Shown: positions 9,295-23,637, counted from the stretch's first letter. The stretch is 64,000 nucleotides of DNA from Prochilodus magdalenae (GCA_024036415.1 JAMWET010006982.1:62001-126000); one strand, 5' to 3'. The notes: a model not told the origin generated them from the sequence alone. Translations and numbers: made by a program.

Positions 9295-12060
9295 CTAGAG
9301 GGTGGAGGAAAAAAAGAGAGAAAAAAAGAGAGACAATTAATAGGGTGGTTCACAGCTCTGCCAGACACAAACTGTCTATAATGATCTTGTAGCTGCAGAC
9401 TGAGAGCTACACACTCCCCTCAGTGCTTCCTAAGCTGATATGAAACCCAACGAAGCACTAAATAAATAGGCTGTTTCAGCTAGTTAAACCTTGTGGGAAA
9501 GCCCTGCCTCCCCCATCAGCCTGAGGTGGTCTGATAGGTCTGGCGGTGGTCAAACGGAACGCTTCCTTTGAGAAGAAGGTGGGTGGTGGAAATTGAGGAT
9601 TGTGTTGTCCGAACCCCCTGCAGGGGCGAAGATGCGAGAGGCAACAAGAAAAGCTGCTCTAATTACTCATTAGCCTGCTGGCCTGAACGAAATCAAGCTG
9701 ATTAGGACGCGCGGAGAGACTTTCAATTTCAGGTCGAGGTGAAGGGGGTGATCCGGTTTTCTCGAAATCAGAATTTCCAGAGGAACGCCTATGAAACGGT
9801 CTAGATACAAAAGCCCACGTGACTCATTCATTTAGCAGGGTATATCTGTAAAGCCTAAGAAGCAATTAAATAACGTGTGTTCTGCACATATGTGGTGGTA
9901 GTGGTGGTGTTAATGGCTTGTGAAGTGATGAAGTTTACTACTACCCTTTCTCGCTCTCTCACGCTCTCTCTCTCTCTCCTTGTCTGTCTCTCTCTTTATC
10001 TATATGAATATTGATTAGTGCCACATCATGAACAGCATATGTCTACCTTCCCCACATCTCGCGTTATTATAACAGAAATCGGAACCCTAATCTTTGTAGC
10101 TGAGTCGCCTTACATCATCACCATCATCTTCGCGCCACTGTTTCGTCTCAGTGCCACCTAAGGACAAGAGACGCGTCTGTCCTTAACTTCGTGGGCTCTC
10201 GCCGGCTCCGGTTTCTCCTTCGAGCAGAGCTACAGCACCTGCTTTCTGACTGAGCGCTATCGAGAGCGGAGCTCTGCATTCTGTACACTCAAACGGAATT
10301 AAGCTTTGACTGAGTGATGCGCACTGATTCCCGGCGCACACCGAACACTGCATCACCACAGCCAGGCTACTGCCGAACATATCTGTCTGAAAGACAATGA
10401 CTGCACTGCTGCAATACTGTGTTTCATTCATTCATTCACTGACAAGCGGGCGCGCGCATCTCAATTTAGCGCGTTCACGTGCAGCGCGTGCGTTTTAAGG
10501 TGGAACAGGTCTAACAATGCACTTCTTCTCAGGATTAACGGGGCATCCTCAGCCTAATCGGTGCAATCGTTCATGTCAATGCCATTAACACGCTGATCAG
10601 ACTTACTGAAATACTGTACCTGTAATAAATGAACAGCTCTTGTAATTCCAGAAGGTGAGTTAAGTATTAAGGTGTCCTTAAATTCCAGTGCTAGGCTCCA
10701 GTAAGTCCATATGAAACAGCGCCCACGGGAGTCAGGTCTGCCTTTGTGGCTGTTTGCTTTATACCTCCAGTCTGCTCTTCTTCTTCTACTACTCTTGCGG
10801 TGGCTCTCTCAGGTCTTGCTTGCTTGCTGCCTGCTCAGAGATCCTTACAGATCTGCGGCAGGTTCCACTCGGTCCTCCACTCACTGTTATGTCGTCAGGG
10901 ATGGAGAGGAGGAGGGGCGCTCTCACTCCCCAGCCGAAAAGTGAGTGGACAGAAGGGTGGGGTGGGGGGAGAGGGGGGTCAGAATTGGGGAGGGAGATAT
11001 GAGGCAACTGTTCAGGAGCGCTTTGTATCTGTGAGGGGTGGGGGGAGTTGGTGAACATGGGGCTGCATATACTAGTGAGTGGTCTGATTCTCCTAATACA
11101 GGAGAACTGAGCGCCTCCTGCCTCGTTATGGTGACTGTCACCTCCGCAACGTCTTCATGTTGGGTTACACACATGTGCTAAACTCATGTGCACTCCTGAT
11201 TACACCTCTTGAATGCCCAATGTGGAAAACCGTCTAGAAGAAAGGGCGGAATTCCACAAGAATTCCAAAGCATGGAATTTTCTATTAAAAGACTAACCTG
11301 GAAAATACAGCTCACTACAGAAAGGCACGTGTTGGCCCATCATTTAATGCTTTAAGACAATTTATTAAACGCCACACCCATTTTTGCCCTTGCAAAAAAA
11401 GATGGACTATTAAGGAAGCAGGGCGCGACTGTGAGTGGGAATTCAGGGGTCCTCTTTTTGTGCCCGTCTTTTCCACACGAGGGAGTGTCCGACCACTAAC
11501 ATGCTGATACCGTGGAGCTCCTCTGTCTGGCAGGTCCGTGCAGCCTTTAATAAAGACTGTATCCACATAACATAGCGGTATATGAGTCTCTTATATATCT
11601 CTAGACTTCCTGCTTCAGCCACACTAACTCATTAATCCAACAATTAATAGAACTGAAATAGCGCTGCGAAAGTCTACACCTTAGCTCTCCACTGATACCA
11701 GGATCACCGTTACACTCCCTATATTAGTATTAGTATATGAATACTACCAGACAGCCCCCAAACCCGCTAGAGCAAGTATCCAGCCATAAGGCGGCATTAA
11801 CACCTTTTTTTCTTGCAGCCGAGAGTGATAATACACACAGGCGCGCGCGCGCACATCCACGCGCACTCACAAGTAGGCTACACACTGGCACGTGCACGCT
11901 CGCACGCACATTCACACACAGACACATGCAAATGCTATGCCCGTGACGTCTTCATCCCGCCGGTGAGCCGCCGTGATTGATTGGCCGATATGGAGACAGA
12001 TGATGCTTGTTAGCCAATTGTGAGGTGTCGTTCTGCACCCGCAGTTGCTCATTTAGGAGC
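9295..12060 (-). promoter_or_regulatory. candidate versican promoter / non-coding first exon region
   Basis: This is the GC- and CpG-richest part of the window, with clusters near 10090-10500 and 11820-12060, immediately upstream of coding exon 2. At 11942-11950 there is a CRE-like GTGACGTC. At 11979-11983 ATTGG gives a CCAAT box on the minus strand, and a second CCAAT sits at 12014-12018 on the plus strand. A minus-strand TATATAA lies at about 11593-11600. Published descriptions of mammalian VCAN promoters include TATA, CRE and CCAAT elements, so this fits, but such motifs are common. I cannot place the transcription start or exon 1, which could also lie much further upstream. Confidence 0.3.
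10950..11055 (+). other. G-rich tract with quadruplex potential
   Basis: Several runs of three or more G occur in short succession on the plus strand (for example at 10957-10979 and 11036-11048). The complementary strand is a C/T tract. Such tracts are common near vertebrate promoters and may fold into G-quadruplexes. No function can be assigned. Confidence 0.35.
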
Positions 12061-12439
12061 CTTTTGGAAATCAAAGAGGACAAAGAGAAGCGAAATCTTA
12101 CAAAGAGATGCGAGGGGAGATGCTCAATGTCTGCATTTCACTACGACACTGACATGAAATATGAGATTTAAAATACTGGCACATTGTGAAAGATGGGACG
12201 TCGTATGATTATCACTTGTTCATCAAAGAAACCCATAAAAACCCAAAAGCAGAATCAGTTTGGGTCTATTTGGGTTACATTCTGCCAGTTGTCAAGACAT
12301 GCATTGTCAAGTGTGGTCTATATGCATACAAGAAATATTAATGCTTTATGATGAATTAATAATAGGTTCGCCTTTATAAGTCAGCATGTAAAGCCCAAAT
12401 TTCCAAATGACTGTACAGCATTTTGCAGTGGCTTTGTTT

Positions 12440-12870
12440 GGTCACTTCACTGCACCTACTGACCATTTTATCAGCTCTGCTTACCATAGAGTAGCAGAGT
12501 GTAGTCCATCTGGTTCTCTGTAGACTTTGGCAGCCACCTACTACCCTGTTTTTCAATGGTCAGGGCCACCACAGGGCAACCACAGAACACTGTGTCCGCT
12601 CACTGTACATTCTATTTGACACCACTACCTTGCTTCTCTATCTTGTTAAGTCAGAGACGACCGCTCATCTGTTGCTGCACAGTTTGTGTTGGCCTTCCTC
12701 CAGTGCTTTATCAGTGGTCCCAGGACGCTGGCCACTGGACGCTGCACCCATGACACTGCCCACAGGATGCTGATGGCTGGATAGTTTTGGTTGATGGACT
12801 GTTAGTGTTTGCTGTACTGGTATACAATCACATACCACCACAGCACACACTAACTCATCAGTGTCATTGT
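12440..12870. repeat. palindromic interspersed repeat, copy 1
   Basis: This is a diverged copy of the element also found at 36130-38073. Shared blocks include ACCATTTTATCAGCTC, the TGGTCAGGGCCACCACAGG region, TCAGAGACGACCGCTCATCT, and the CCCACAGGATGCTGATGGCTGGATAGTTT block at about 12757-12786. Related sequences are abundant in otophysan fish genomes. It looks like a non-autonomous element with internal inverted repeats. Its class is not determined. Confidence 0.7.
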
Positions 12871-15800
12871 ATGCTCCAGCATCTCCCTCGACCCGGAACA
12901 ATTAAAGAGATTATGGAGAAGCATGGCGTTAGCACACACTCAAAGGTATATGTGTAGAGAGGACTGAACCTGGCAGTGGACTGCTGAAGAACGAACAGAG
13001 ACTCTGCTCGGTGTGTGCGAAGTTGCCAGGATGGCTCTCCCTGAGGGGCAGCAGCGTCTCGCTACTGCCTTGTGTAGGTGTAGATGCTTGGAGGCTCCTA
13101 GGAGGTGCCTTGGCTGCCATAGGAGTGGTAATAATCTTGCAAATAAGTTGCTGTGGTTGAGTCTGTGGTTGTTTGTGTAGGTCTACTATGTACAGGTGTG
13201 ACTAGTGGTGACCTGCCTGTTACCTGGCTGCATCAGCTGGCGATTCTTCCCTGCTTCTGTGTTAAAAGAGTGCTTGTCTAAAGTACTTATTCCTGCACCT
13301 CACTGCATATTAACCAACGAACTGCCTTGCTTCTGAAAGATGTATTGTTCTGGTTTGATTAGGAATTTCACAGCCATACAGTTGGAGGCAACTTCAGAAA
13401 AGCGGTGCTTACTCAGTTACTCACTCATATCTGACAGCTAGTTCTGCAAACGGTCCAAATATCATGATATAAAACTGTACAAGTATTACCAGTGTACCGA
13501 AAGACAATCTGAGGAAGCTGTAGCTTCAGTCAGGAAGTGGTTTCTTCACCCTTCAGGGCACCTATAAAAGTCCTTGGAGTTATTTCCATTCCTTTGCGGA
13601 CTGTAATGACGGTTGGCTGACACTTCCTAAGAGCGCGGCTGCTTTTGAGCTGCGTTGGTGGTTGTACGAAGGGAGGCAGAAGGGGTGAAAGGGGATTTGA
13701 TGAGGCTGACGGTGCATGTTACAACAAGAGGACAGGCCAGCGCTGTAGCGGAAGCCTGTCACTTTCCATGCATACCCCCAACCAATGAAGACCAGGCTTG
13801 TCACATCTACCGCACGGTTATTTACGATGTCCAGCGAGGTTCCTTGATCTCTAGAACTGAAAGGTTGGGAGAGAATCAACCACTTTCTAGTGTAAGCTGA
13901 TGATACGTAGGTATTCTTCTTATGCGAGTAGCTGTATATACGTGTCCTTTGGTTTGGAATGGTTGAGTTCAGAGACTGTCATCAAATTAGTCAGAGCCAG
14001 ACCAAAATCAACTTCCTGATTCCTGTAGAACATGAAAAATCACAGATAACATTCAATGATGTCTTGAAATTTGAATATACCTCATTAACGACCATATGAA
14101 GGCTCTTTAACATCAGTGGTCCAAAAGTGTTTAAATAATGCACAGAAAATAAGTCACTTTAAATAAATCAATGAATAAATGTCTAATTTCTATTAAAAGT
14201 CAGGAATGTTATTTCTTTCCCTTATAAAAAAATTTTGTTCTGTCAGTGACAATATTCATATCAATTTCCTACATATACAGGTACATGGCATTTGGACACT
14301 AGTTTGGATGGACAATCATAATTTATATTACATATTGCTGCTGTCATATGAAAACCATGTAGCTCCCTCATTTTCCTATAGAAGCTTCACTGTATACACT
14401 ATGTGTAAATGTTTTTTGAAGACTGGCTTGTTTTAGTAACTTTCATTAAAAGTTAAGATTATTGTTGGGGCTCATTCACCAACTGTTCCTAAGAAGAAAC
14501 TGCTTCTTTACACCCACTTATCCGGCTTTTACTAAGATTCTAATATTCAGCAGCATTCTGATGCAAACTGTTCTGCAGTTTAAGAATGTCCTGAACCTTT
14601 CATTTAAACGAAGTAAGGAAATTTATGCTCCACTTTTGCTTCATATCTGAAAAAGTGCTTTTGTCCATCTGTCCACTGTAAGAAGAAAACTCAACAAATC
14701 AGACAAATGGACTACCACCTCCAAGCTAGACCTGAAGTGCAGACTTCAACATCAGTTAATGTGTTTGGCAACACTGTAAGAATCTGAAACTGCAACCAAC
14801 TTCTAAGACTGAACTTGAAGGTTTCTTAAAACAATTGAAGGCAAGCAGATGGGCACAATAAATACTGAAAAAACATATTATATTCAGTTATTCAGATTTT
14901 CCTCTGCTCTGAATGTTTCTCTGCTCTGAATGTTTTTCCCTGATGCATATTTAATGACCATTATTACTGGAAAAAGGGTTTCTGACTTTTGTCCACATTA
15001 AAGTTAAAACATTGATGATATATAACAGAAATCTCATTCACAAGTAAGTATATCGGTTAAGATAAAAAAGTAAGAAACTCTGTACTCTCGCTTTAGTCTT
15101 GTCTACTTCCGAAAAAAGAAAAAATATAATTGGAAGGAATCCTGGAACGAAGAGTTGCCTGTGCCCCCAACAACAACTGGTAATCACTGGAGGAGTGAAG
15201 ACACCAGGTGTCAGTCAAAGGAGGAGAGCTAATCACAGTTCAAGTGAGCATGTAGGTATTAACTCAAGCTAGGACTGAGTCTTAATTACAGACTGACACC
15301 TGTCACACAGGTCCCATGACAGAGCGTCGGCAAAAAGGATGTTGACATGGCCTTTCACTGCTGTGACAGCCCAAAGGGAACTTCCAGCATTTCCTTTAAA
15401 ACTGCAGAAACTAATTTGTCTGGAAAAGTGTTATTATACTGTAACATACAGCACAAAAAATAATGCCTACATCAGGTCATAACTGCATCCAGCTGTCCAC
15501 TCAGTCCACACAAACTCATATTTTGTTCTGTCAGTTTACTCTCTTTTGGCATGAATTTAATTTATGTAATATATTGCATTCATGTGGGATCACAACCATC
15601 TCAAGACCTATCCCATTTTATTAAGCCCTCTAATCATTGCTTAGTATTTGTTGCTCACTCCTTTTAAATGTGTATATTTTGGTCAAGACATGCGCCGGTA
15701 TGGCCTGTAAAGTATGCATGTGTGGTTCCTGAACATTGCCTTTCCCACCAGTCTGAAAAGCTAACCCTGAGCAAGCTGATCAACTTCTACCATGTTATCT

Positions 15801-18800
15801 ATGCTTATTTGAACATTATTAAATAAATGAAATAAGCAAAGCCACTTCAAAGAACAACTATCATTCATTTGGCCAGTATCAATTCATTAAAAGCCAATAA
15901 CCACTGGTCCAGTTTCACCACTGATAATGTCCTCCCTGAGGGCTTTAGAAGCTTAGCTCATGTACTGGACAGCTTTTATTTGAGTATCTTTGGTATACTG
16001 GGAAAATGTATGCTAGAACACATACTGTATACCGCTTACCTTTAGCCATAATTCATATGGCGACACCATGTATTTCAAACACAGCCAAACAGGTTTAGTC
16101 TATAGCCAGAGCCTTCTTTTAGCCATACCCCAGGAGGAAGTGAGACTGCATCCCTGTCCTTCATGGCCACATGGTGAGCAGTCAGATCTCCCTGTTTAAT
16201 GTAAATATGTCCCAAAATCTGAACATTATTGAAACAGTAAACATATTTTAGTGAATTTTAATGACTATCATTTGTTTTAATATGACAAACTGAATTAAGG
16301 AATAAGTTAAATTAAAGCAAAAGATTTAAGTCTAAACCTAATAAAAGTATAAAACCTGCTTGACCAATTCAGTGGAATGATGCATATACACCTGCATACA
16401 GCCAAAAAGTATCCATAAAGCAGTTTGAAACATTTCAAATGTATGCAGAAATTGGAAAAGCATAGATAAACTGTTTTTGTTCTTGTCTTAGTAGACAAAC
16501 TAAGACCCACAATACCAGACAAAATTGTATTAATTACAGATTCTGATTGTGGTGAACAGGGAATTGTATTTGCATCCTTAGCTCTCAGTCTGATTTACCC
16601 TTTTGATCAGGTTTATGCAGGCCTGCTTTCTGGTACGGACAAATATTTGGTCCTCGTAATGAGAGACAGCAACAAACACCAGATCCAATCAGTACATATA
16701 CAGTCATCTCTAGTAATGACGCACTGATACAGTCAAATTGAAGTTGTTATTCAGCATTTCCTTTTAAATCCAAAGTGCTGGAGTTCAGTGCCAATTCAAC
16801 AATCATTGTGCTGTCCATCTACTGTCCACATTTGCACAGCATATGCAAGAAGTACCAGATCAGTTCACCAGTGCTATCAATTATAAACAAATTTTCAGCT
16901 ACTTCCTCTGGAGAACCAATGCCTACCTAGAATAATTGCTCACTTAGTGCGAACCAGAGAAAACGTCATAATTAGAAGCAGAAGGTTGGCAATAGCTTTC
17001 AATGACTTACAGTAAACTGATTGTGGTTTCCTCATTTTTTTTCCCCATTGTAAAACAGCATACTGCCTTAAGCTATCCGTGACTACCTTCCAAATAGTTG
17101 CGTTGCAAAACTACATTGCAGATGTTGACCGATGTTAAAAGAGAAACAAGTCATTTACACAGTCTGTCAATTCTATATGCCTTCATCAGTCATGTAATTA
17201 ACTAGGCTTTTGGTTACCTTTACTTGATAACCTAGTAAAATAGTCCTAATAGTGAAGTTTTATGAGATAATTTGGAGTGGTGGAAAAATGCACTTTCCAC
17301 TAGGGTTAGCCACATCGCTGTTAACCTAACCTCGTCACAATCTTACTTATCAAGAGTTTCCATCTACAAACTCACACTAGCCCACATGGTAGACTGCTGT
17401 TCTGTCAATTCTTTGTGTCTATTGTTTGGTTTAAACAAGAAAACACCTCTGTGGCTGCTTTCACTGGCTTGTTAAAATCGCATGAATGGTCAATGAAGAA
17501 AAAAGCATTCTGTGAAATGTTCTTGTCCACTACACATTACTGATATCGTATACTGTATAGTTTTGATTATGGATAAAGAAATTGGTTCTTATTATTTTGG
17601 TTGCCTGACAAACCCATGCTATTGTAGTCAGATTCCTAATAAAGCACAGTCTACTGATAGAGGGTCTTGGTAGCTGATGAAACTGATGAACTACCAAACA
17701 ATAATAGGTGTCATACATTTTAAGGACTATACTCTCATTGAGGCAGATACTTCTAGCCCTTTCATGAAATCCTTGTCCCAACAATTTTCATGCATAGTAA
17801 ATTTATTACAATAGAACAGCTTCACCATTCATAAGAGGCCCATAAAGGGATTTACTGCCTGATGCCAAGACCTCTATGAAAATGCTTAACCAAAACAAGC
17901 CTATGAAGATTAAAAAGCTAGTAAAACAAAGAGAACATAGATTTAGAATTAGCTTTACGTCCCAGCAAACTACAAAGGCAGTTTGAAACTCATTCAGTAC
18001 ACTAAGGAGTTTAATGCATCGGACTTCAGCTTTGTTCTGAGCACTGTTACAGCAACTCTGTACATGCCTTGCTGTGGCACACGCTACTCTCATAAATGAA
18101 GCTTCAGCCATCAGAGTTTCCCCTGGGCTACAGGGCCTCAATGCGCACTAGTAAACCATTATGGTGACAAAGCGCGTCATAGCCAGTAATGAATAGTCAG
18201 GCCACAAAAAAATGCTCATGATTTACAGTGTGTTTGTATGCATCTCTGCATGTGTGCTCGACCGTCTGGGGAATGGAGAAAATTAGTGTCGCGATTTAGC
18301 AATTGCTTCAGCGTCACTAACCCGCCCTCCTTACCCCTGACACATAAAGACTGCTCTCTTTGCAAAACGGGTCCTATATAGTTTAAAGAAAAAAGGGTTC
18401 ACTGACCTGTAACAATAGCAAAAACCTTATGGTCCTATATAGGGCCATGTTCAAGTTTCCTTTTACATATAGTGGTTTTTAATGAACCTGGCTCGATTCT
18501 AAATGAACCCGAAAAGGAACCAGCTACAGCTGACATTAGTCCCGACATTAAGCTTTAAAGGTGGCTCAGTTCTCTCTTTGGTGCTCTTTAGCATTGATGA
18601 GATTTCAGAGCATTTGTTCACTTCACTACTCCTTAAGAACTGCTCTAGAACGAGCGTTGTCCAAGTTTATCATATGGCAAATCTGGGGGACATTTTCCTA
18701 AAAGCATAGTGGGTATAACTACATTGGTAACTTACATAGTGCAAACCTTGGTTCAGTGGCGTGGGTGTTTTCCAAAACCTTAGTTCAACGAACAATCACT

Positions 18801-21072
18801 TGTTGCTGAGTTGATGTGCAATTTAAACTACAGCTGTACAGCTGTGGTTGTTGGAAAATGTTGTTCATTCTGGAAGTATAAATCGAATGAGACCAACACA
18901 TTTCTATGCATTTTTTGCTTATAACAGGTCTATCAGTTGTCTTAGATACAGATATTGGTGTTAATAGGCTGTTCTGCATCTCTATGTGTTGTATTTATGG
19001 ACGTCATTTCTATAGAAGCAATGTAGTTCTCGTTTGCACAGCTTATTAGGAATAATGGTAAATGCTATTTATAGATCTAGTGTCCTGTAGCTTGCCTAGT
19101 AAAGTTAGGTACGTAGTGAGTCTCCCATGTTGGCCTCCAGCTGAACTTTCTAAAGTGCAAACTATGCAGTTGTTGCCAAAGGTCATTTTATTTTGACCAT
19201 AAAGGGCAGGATAGCCCCTGGCAGGCTCCAAGTCAAGAATGCTAAGCAATTACATTGGTAACAGCTCTCAATCACCACCAAAATCTAACGAATAATAGAC
19301 TGTGTTCATATATTTATATAATATACTATAATCCCTACATAATAATATGTAATATACTACAATATGAACCATATACTTTGTATTTACCTAATACATTTTA
19401 TTAAAACATTTGAAGAATCTGCTGTATTTTGTGTTATGGTTAGTATGAGTAGACACCCACACATACAAAATGCTGAAGGTCAGATTTGAATTGGGAACCA
19501 CCTGTTTTGCACAGCATTAACACAGTGTTGTAAGCTAAAGCTATACTGTAATCTGTATTAACCAGTTATGTTATGCTTATGCTTCTAGATATATCTGCGT
19601 TGTAATGCTGTGGAAATGACATTATTTGCATTTTAAACAAGATTATTAGAAAGTTAGCAAGTATCCCAAACACTAATGTTGTGGCCTAAACTGGCATATG
19701 CTTTTTACATAATTCCAAGTTCCAACTTACAAGTTCCAACTTACATGGTTCAGACTTCTGAGGTACGAACAAGGTATAACAGTTCTGGGAAACCATCGAA
19801 CTTCAAATATAAGTTTAACAATACATCATACCATGTTAGTTCAAAGCTTACCTCTGTCACTGTATAGGAAACATACCCCAGATAGGCGGAGCTACGCTCA
19901 AAGCAAAGCAAATAGTAAAATACTCTGTTAGAGCCAAGTAATTTAAAAAACATTAAACGGTTACCACTGTTTAGAGAATCACCTTTAAACATTGTACTCG
20001 GCTGTGTAGTAAAATAAAAACGTGGGTATATTATAAATCTGAGTCAGCTTGGCACATGTGGTCAACAAATAAACACCGAGATCCATTTGTAATGCATACA
20101 GTTTACTATACAACAGTGATGTAGTTTGGGTTTGCATTGCTGCAACAGTGAGCCACAGATCCATGAGCTCATATAAACAACTTTTCTCTTCTTTCCCCTC
20201 TTTTCAATCCATCATTGAATGGATGCACACAACATTAGAAAAGAATAGAGTCATATCTGAGTTTTTGCTCCTGACATCAGTGATCAATGACAGCCCTCGT
20301 GTTTATAAATGTTTCTCAGTATTGTGGACTTCATTTGGAACCAGTCTGTCTCTTAGAAAATTGCTAATCGTCTGCTTGGCTTCTGAAAGGCTCCTAGTTT
20401 AACAGATGTTAGCAAAATTTTCCCAAGGTTAGCTAACATGTCATGGTGATTGAAAGCTGGTGGTGGTATCCAATCAAAGTTGTTATATTATATCCAGTCA
20501 TATCCAATCAAAGTTGATTATTAACCAGGGAATTGACCAGTCATGTGGTACTGTTTTTCTTCTTCCTGAGGCGTCTTGAAATATGTTCTTGGAATGAAAA
20601 AAATATAAGTGTATTCCCACAAAATTCCACTTATTGTGTTGCCTAATTTTCACTATTCTGTATATTATAATGTTGTTTGTCACAGTGTTATGAAAGCAGT
20701 GACTTCAACCCAAGAAACATAACTGGGTTTAGCTGCATCACATTGTGCCTAGCACCACTTTTTACCCATGATAAGTTCAATGTAAAAACACAAAGCCTTT
20801 CATGTCTTATTGCTTTAATGTGCCAGCATTGCTGCCGCTTCATGAGATCACACAAACCCACAGGCAGCCTTTCTCCTGATTAGTTTGTTTTTAGCCACCA
20901 ACCACTGCAAGCCTGTGGCTGGGTATATACAGTAAGCCTCAAGGTTCTGTAAACATGAAGCAAAACGCAAAGCGAACTAGGGCTGTTTTGTTTTCACAGT
21001 AGACTGTGACCTGAGACCTGCTCCAAGGTGGTGGTTCAAGTTCAGTTGTACACACACACACAAATTTGTATG
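12871..21072. other. AT-rich non-coding stretch, no gene seen
   Basis: All open frames here are short, lack codon bias or splice context, and look accidental. Low-complexity content is small. Repeat-like sequence with paired GGGTTC/GAACCC motifs occurs at about 18360-18560. Tandem CAAGTTCCAACTTA-type units occur at about 19718-19745, and a direct repeat of TATCCAATCAAAGTTG is at about 20467-20516. Nothing else is recognisable. Confidence 0.55.
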
Positions 21073-21290
21073 ATCTTCATAGAATAGCATTGTCAATTGA
21101 ATGGGGCACTCTGGAGCAGCTGCACATAAGCCTAAGGTTACCATGACTAATGCCAAGTGTCAGCTAGAGCGGTATAACAACCTCCTGCAATGGGCTGTGA
21201 AGCAGTGGAACTGTGTCCTCCAGATTAATGGAGCCTTTGGGAGCATACCTCTGGGTTGCATTAGAATGGAGTTTGTGATCTAGGAGTTAA
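21073..21290 (+). pseudogene. Tc1-like transposase fragment (central region)
   Basis: This is a relic of a fish Tc1/mariner transposase gene on the plus strand. The bases around GAGCAGCTGCACATAAGCC and the later GCAGTGGAACTGTGTCCTC correspond to the region leading into the W-S-D-E motif of intact family members. The segment has lost that motif: the position after the tryptophan-rich stretch reads as unrelated residues. No terminal inverted repeats remain. It appears to belong to the same family as the relic at 24645-25190 and covers a part that copy lacks. Confidence 0.65.
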
Positions 21291-22214
21291 TGTCCAGCAT
21301 TAGTACCTTACTTTACTAATGCTCTTATGGCTGAATGCAATCGAATCCTTACAGTAAATTCTCAACATCAGATTTTTCCAGAAGACTAGAGTTTGTTACT
21401 AGAGTGAGGGGAGATAGACAAACTCCCCATTAACAGCCTTGATTTCAGACATTGATCGGGAAAGTGTCTGCAAACGTTTCAAACGTAAAGTACGTGATTG
21501 AAACCTGCTAAGAACCCTTTTTTAAGAAAGTGAACAGTGATATAGTCCAGTACTTGGTTTTATTGTTTCACTTTCACTCACATTCAAATAGTCAGATTCA
21601 ATGTCATTCTTAATGTTGAAGCTTTCCAGTGTTTGATATTATATTCCATTTGGTAGTGCGGTCCATCATCTGAAAGAGAAACGAGTCTCATCATCTGGTC
21701 CTTGTTTAGGGAAGTATTTTGAAACCAGTGTAAGTTATGAGACCCCTATACAGCCTTGTTAATGCCACACAAGCAAAGGGGCCTCTAAGTCCCCTGACTC
21801 ATAAGGTGGGAGCAAAGAGTCATAAGAACATGTACAGTGGCAAGCCTGCATTGTATGTATAAACTCATCCTAAGAATATGGTCCGTATCTAAGGTACAGT
21901 AAACAACAAGCACAATCCGTCTAAGTAATAAATAATAACATATAATAATGCATTGTTCACGTCCATACTGAATGCATCATTCAGACATTCACAGTATAGG
22001 TTAGAACAAGCATGTGAATCCCAAGGCTAAATGAAGTAAGGATGTCGGAAACCTAAGACGTCCAATCAATGAAATCAGACTAGAGGTGTTGGTTAGACCT
22101 GCTTTCACTCACAAAAACTACTCAAACATTTGGAGTATGCTGTTCGAAGAAGCATCTGCTGTTGTGAATCATGCCTTGCAAGAAAGAGCTCTCAAAAGAC
22201 TTACAATCAATAGT

Positions 22215-22216
<2 letters not shown>

Positions 22217-22257
<41 letters not shown>
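22217..22257. repeat. (TA)n microsatellite
   Basis: About 20 uninterrupted TA units. A shorter (AT)n run lies at 22502-22520. The spurious Tyr-Ile open frames here on both strands were discarded. Confidence 0.95.
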
Positions 22258-22261
<4 letters not shown>

Positions 22262-23202
22262 CGTCGCTGTCCAAAAAAAAACATGTATCTCCATTTTTGT
22301 TGATTTTTACATTTATGCCTCATTTGATCACATGAGCTGCTGTTAACACTGGGTGTGAATTTTGTGAAGAGTGGACCAACAGAAATGGACCAAAGCTGCT
22401 TGGAAAGATGTCTGGTTCCATTGACTTCCATTCAAATTAAATTAGGTTTTTGGCCTCTTCTGTAAAGTTGCGATTTTGGAGATTACCTGTTTTTCTTTGG
22501 ACATATATATATATATATATGTATGTATATTGTTAGTCTGATGTTAGACAAAATGTCATAACATAATACATAGGGATTGTACTTTTCCTAAAGTTGGGAA
22601 GAGAAATTGGAAGAGGTTTATCACTTAAAATCTACCTTACGAAAAACAATGAAAAGGCAGGGTGTCTGTGGTACTGCAGAGGAAACTGTCACTCAAAAAT
22701 TGGTGCATAAAGAACAAATTCCAAATATAATTAGGCCAGAGTGACTGTCCACTGGCTGAAGTCAAATTAAGGTAAATCAACAGTACACTTAAATGTAAAA
22801 TCTGTTGTTAAAGTGGCCTGGAGCTCAAATTTTAACCCAAGAAAGATACCATGGAAAAGCCTCAGGAGAGCCATTCATACCAGACATCTGAAGAAGATGG
22901 CTGGTATGATGCAGTTCTTTAAGGAAGAATGGTCCGGTTTTCCTTTTAAATGCTGTGCAAGTCTGATTCATTATTAAATACAAGGGTTCATTTAGAACCT
23001 ATTTAGAAGACTACAATAATATAATTATGAGTTATTATCTTTAGCATATCATGTTTGTCTATTGTTGTGACTTGGATAAGGAGCAGATCAGTTTTCCTAG
23101 CCAGTTTGTTAAAGGGTTTCTTATACATTTCTATGTGTATATCTATAACTGTAGCATAAACCTCATTGCCTAAACAAAAAGTTAGTCAGCTTGCATGTTT
23201 AG

Positions 23203-23637
23203 AGTGGTAGTAACTTCAGGCTCCTGCAGATGTTGTTGCATGAGGATGATGGGGCTATAAATACCTCTGGAGTGTGCAACAAAGTTCATAGATTGAGAAG
23301 AGGTGGTACAGTGCAGTGAACGTCTCGTTCAGTGTGTGAAAAATGGGTCTCAAATAGAATATAGAAGAGTATGGGCATATGGGTCTACCAGCAGTGGCAA
23401 AAATCCCAGTCTACAGGAAATTCTCCTCAGAATTGTGTCAGGGAAAGCATCCACCAAATCTGGCCAAAATGTGAATTCTTTGATGCAAGAGTGGCTGAAC
23501 ATTGATGTCGCCTACATCCAGGAACTTGTCCAGTCCATGCCAAAGTCGAATCACATCTGTGATTTGTGCTAGTGGAGGTATTAGATGCTATTAGGTATGT
23601 TTCAGTTATAGTTGACTAATTTTTCGTCCAGCGATAT
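23203..23637 (+). mobile_element. Tc1-like-derived dispersed repeat, copy A
   Basis: One of three copies in the window in the same orientation (others at 39650-40200 and 51337-51836). Shared blocks are CTCCTGCAGATG..GCAT, ATAGATTGAGA, GGTGGTACAGTGCAGT, GGGTCTACCAGCA and AATTCTTTGATG. The last part reads like the end of a Tc1 transposase (EWLNIDVAYIQELVQSMPKS), with the Q-W/E-W, I-x-x-x-Y-I-Q and SMP pattern typical of that C-terminus. This copy lacks about 75 bp of the helix-turn-helix part present in copy B. The family assignment is an inference. Confidence 0.6.

Noticed and set aside
10711..11058. Overlapping plus- and minus-strand frames as a divergent gene next to versican
   Set aside because: They all derive from one G/C-skewed tract that is open in several frames at once, with no domain recognised.
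17806..18141. 111-codon minus-strand frame as a gene
   Set aside because: No recognisable domain, no splice or promoter context, and composition typical of accidental frames.
22207..22431. Open frames rich in Tyr-Ile on both strands
   Set aside because: They are translations of a (TA)n microsatellite and have no coding value.
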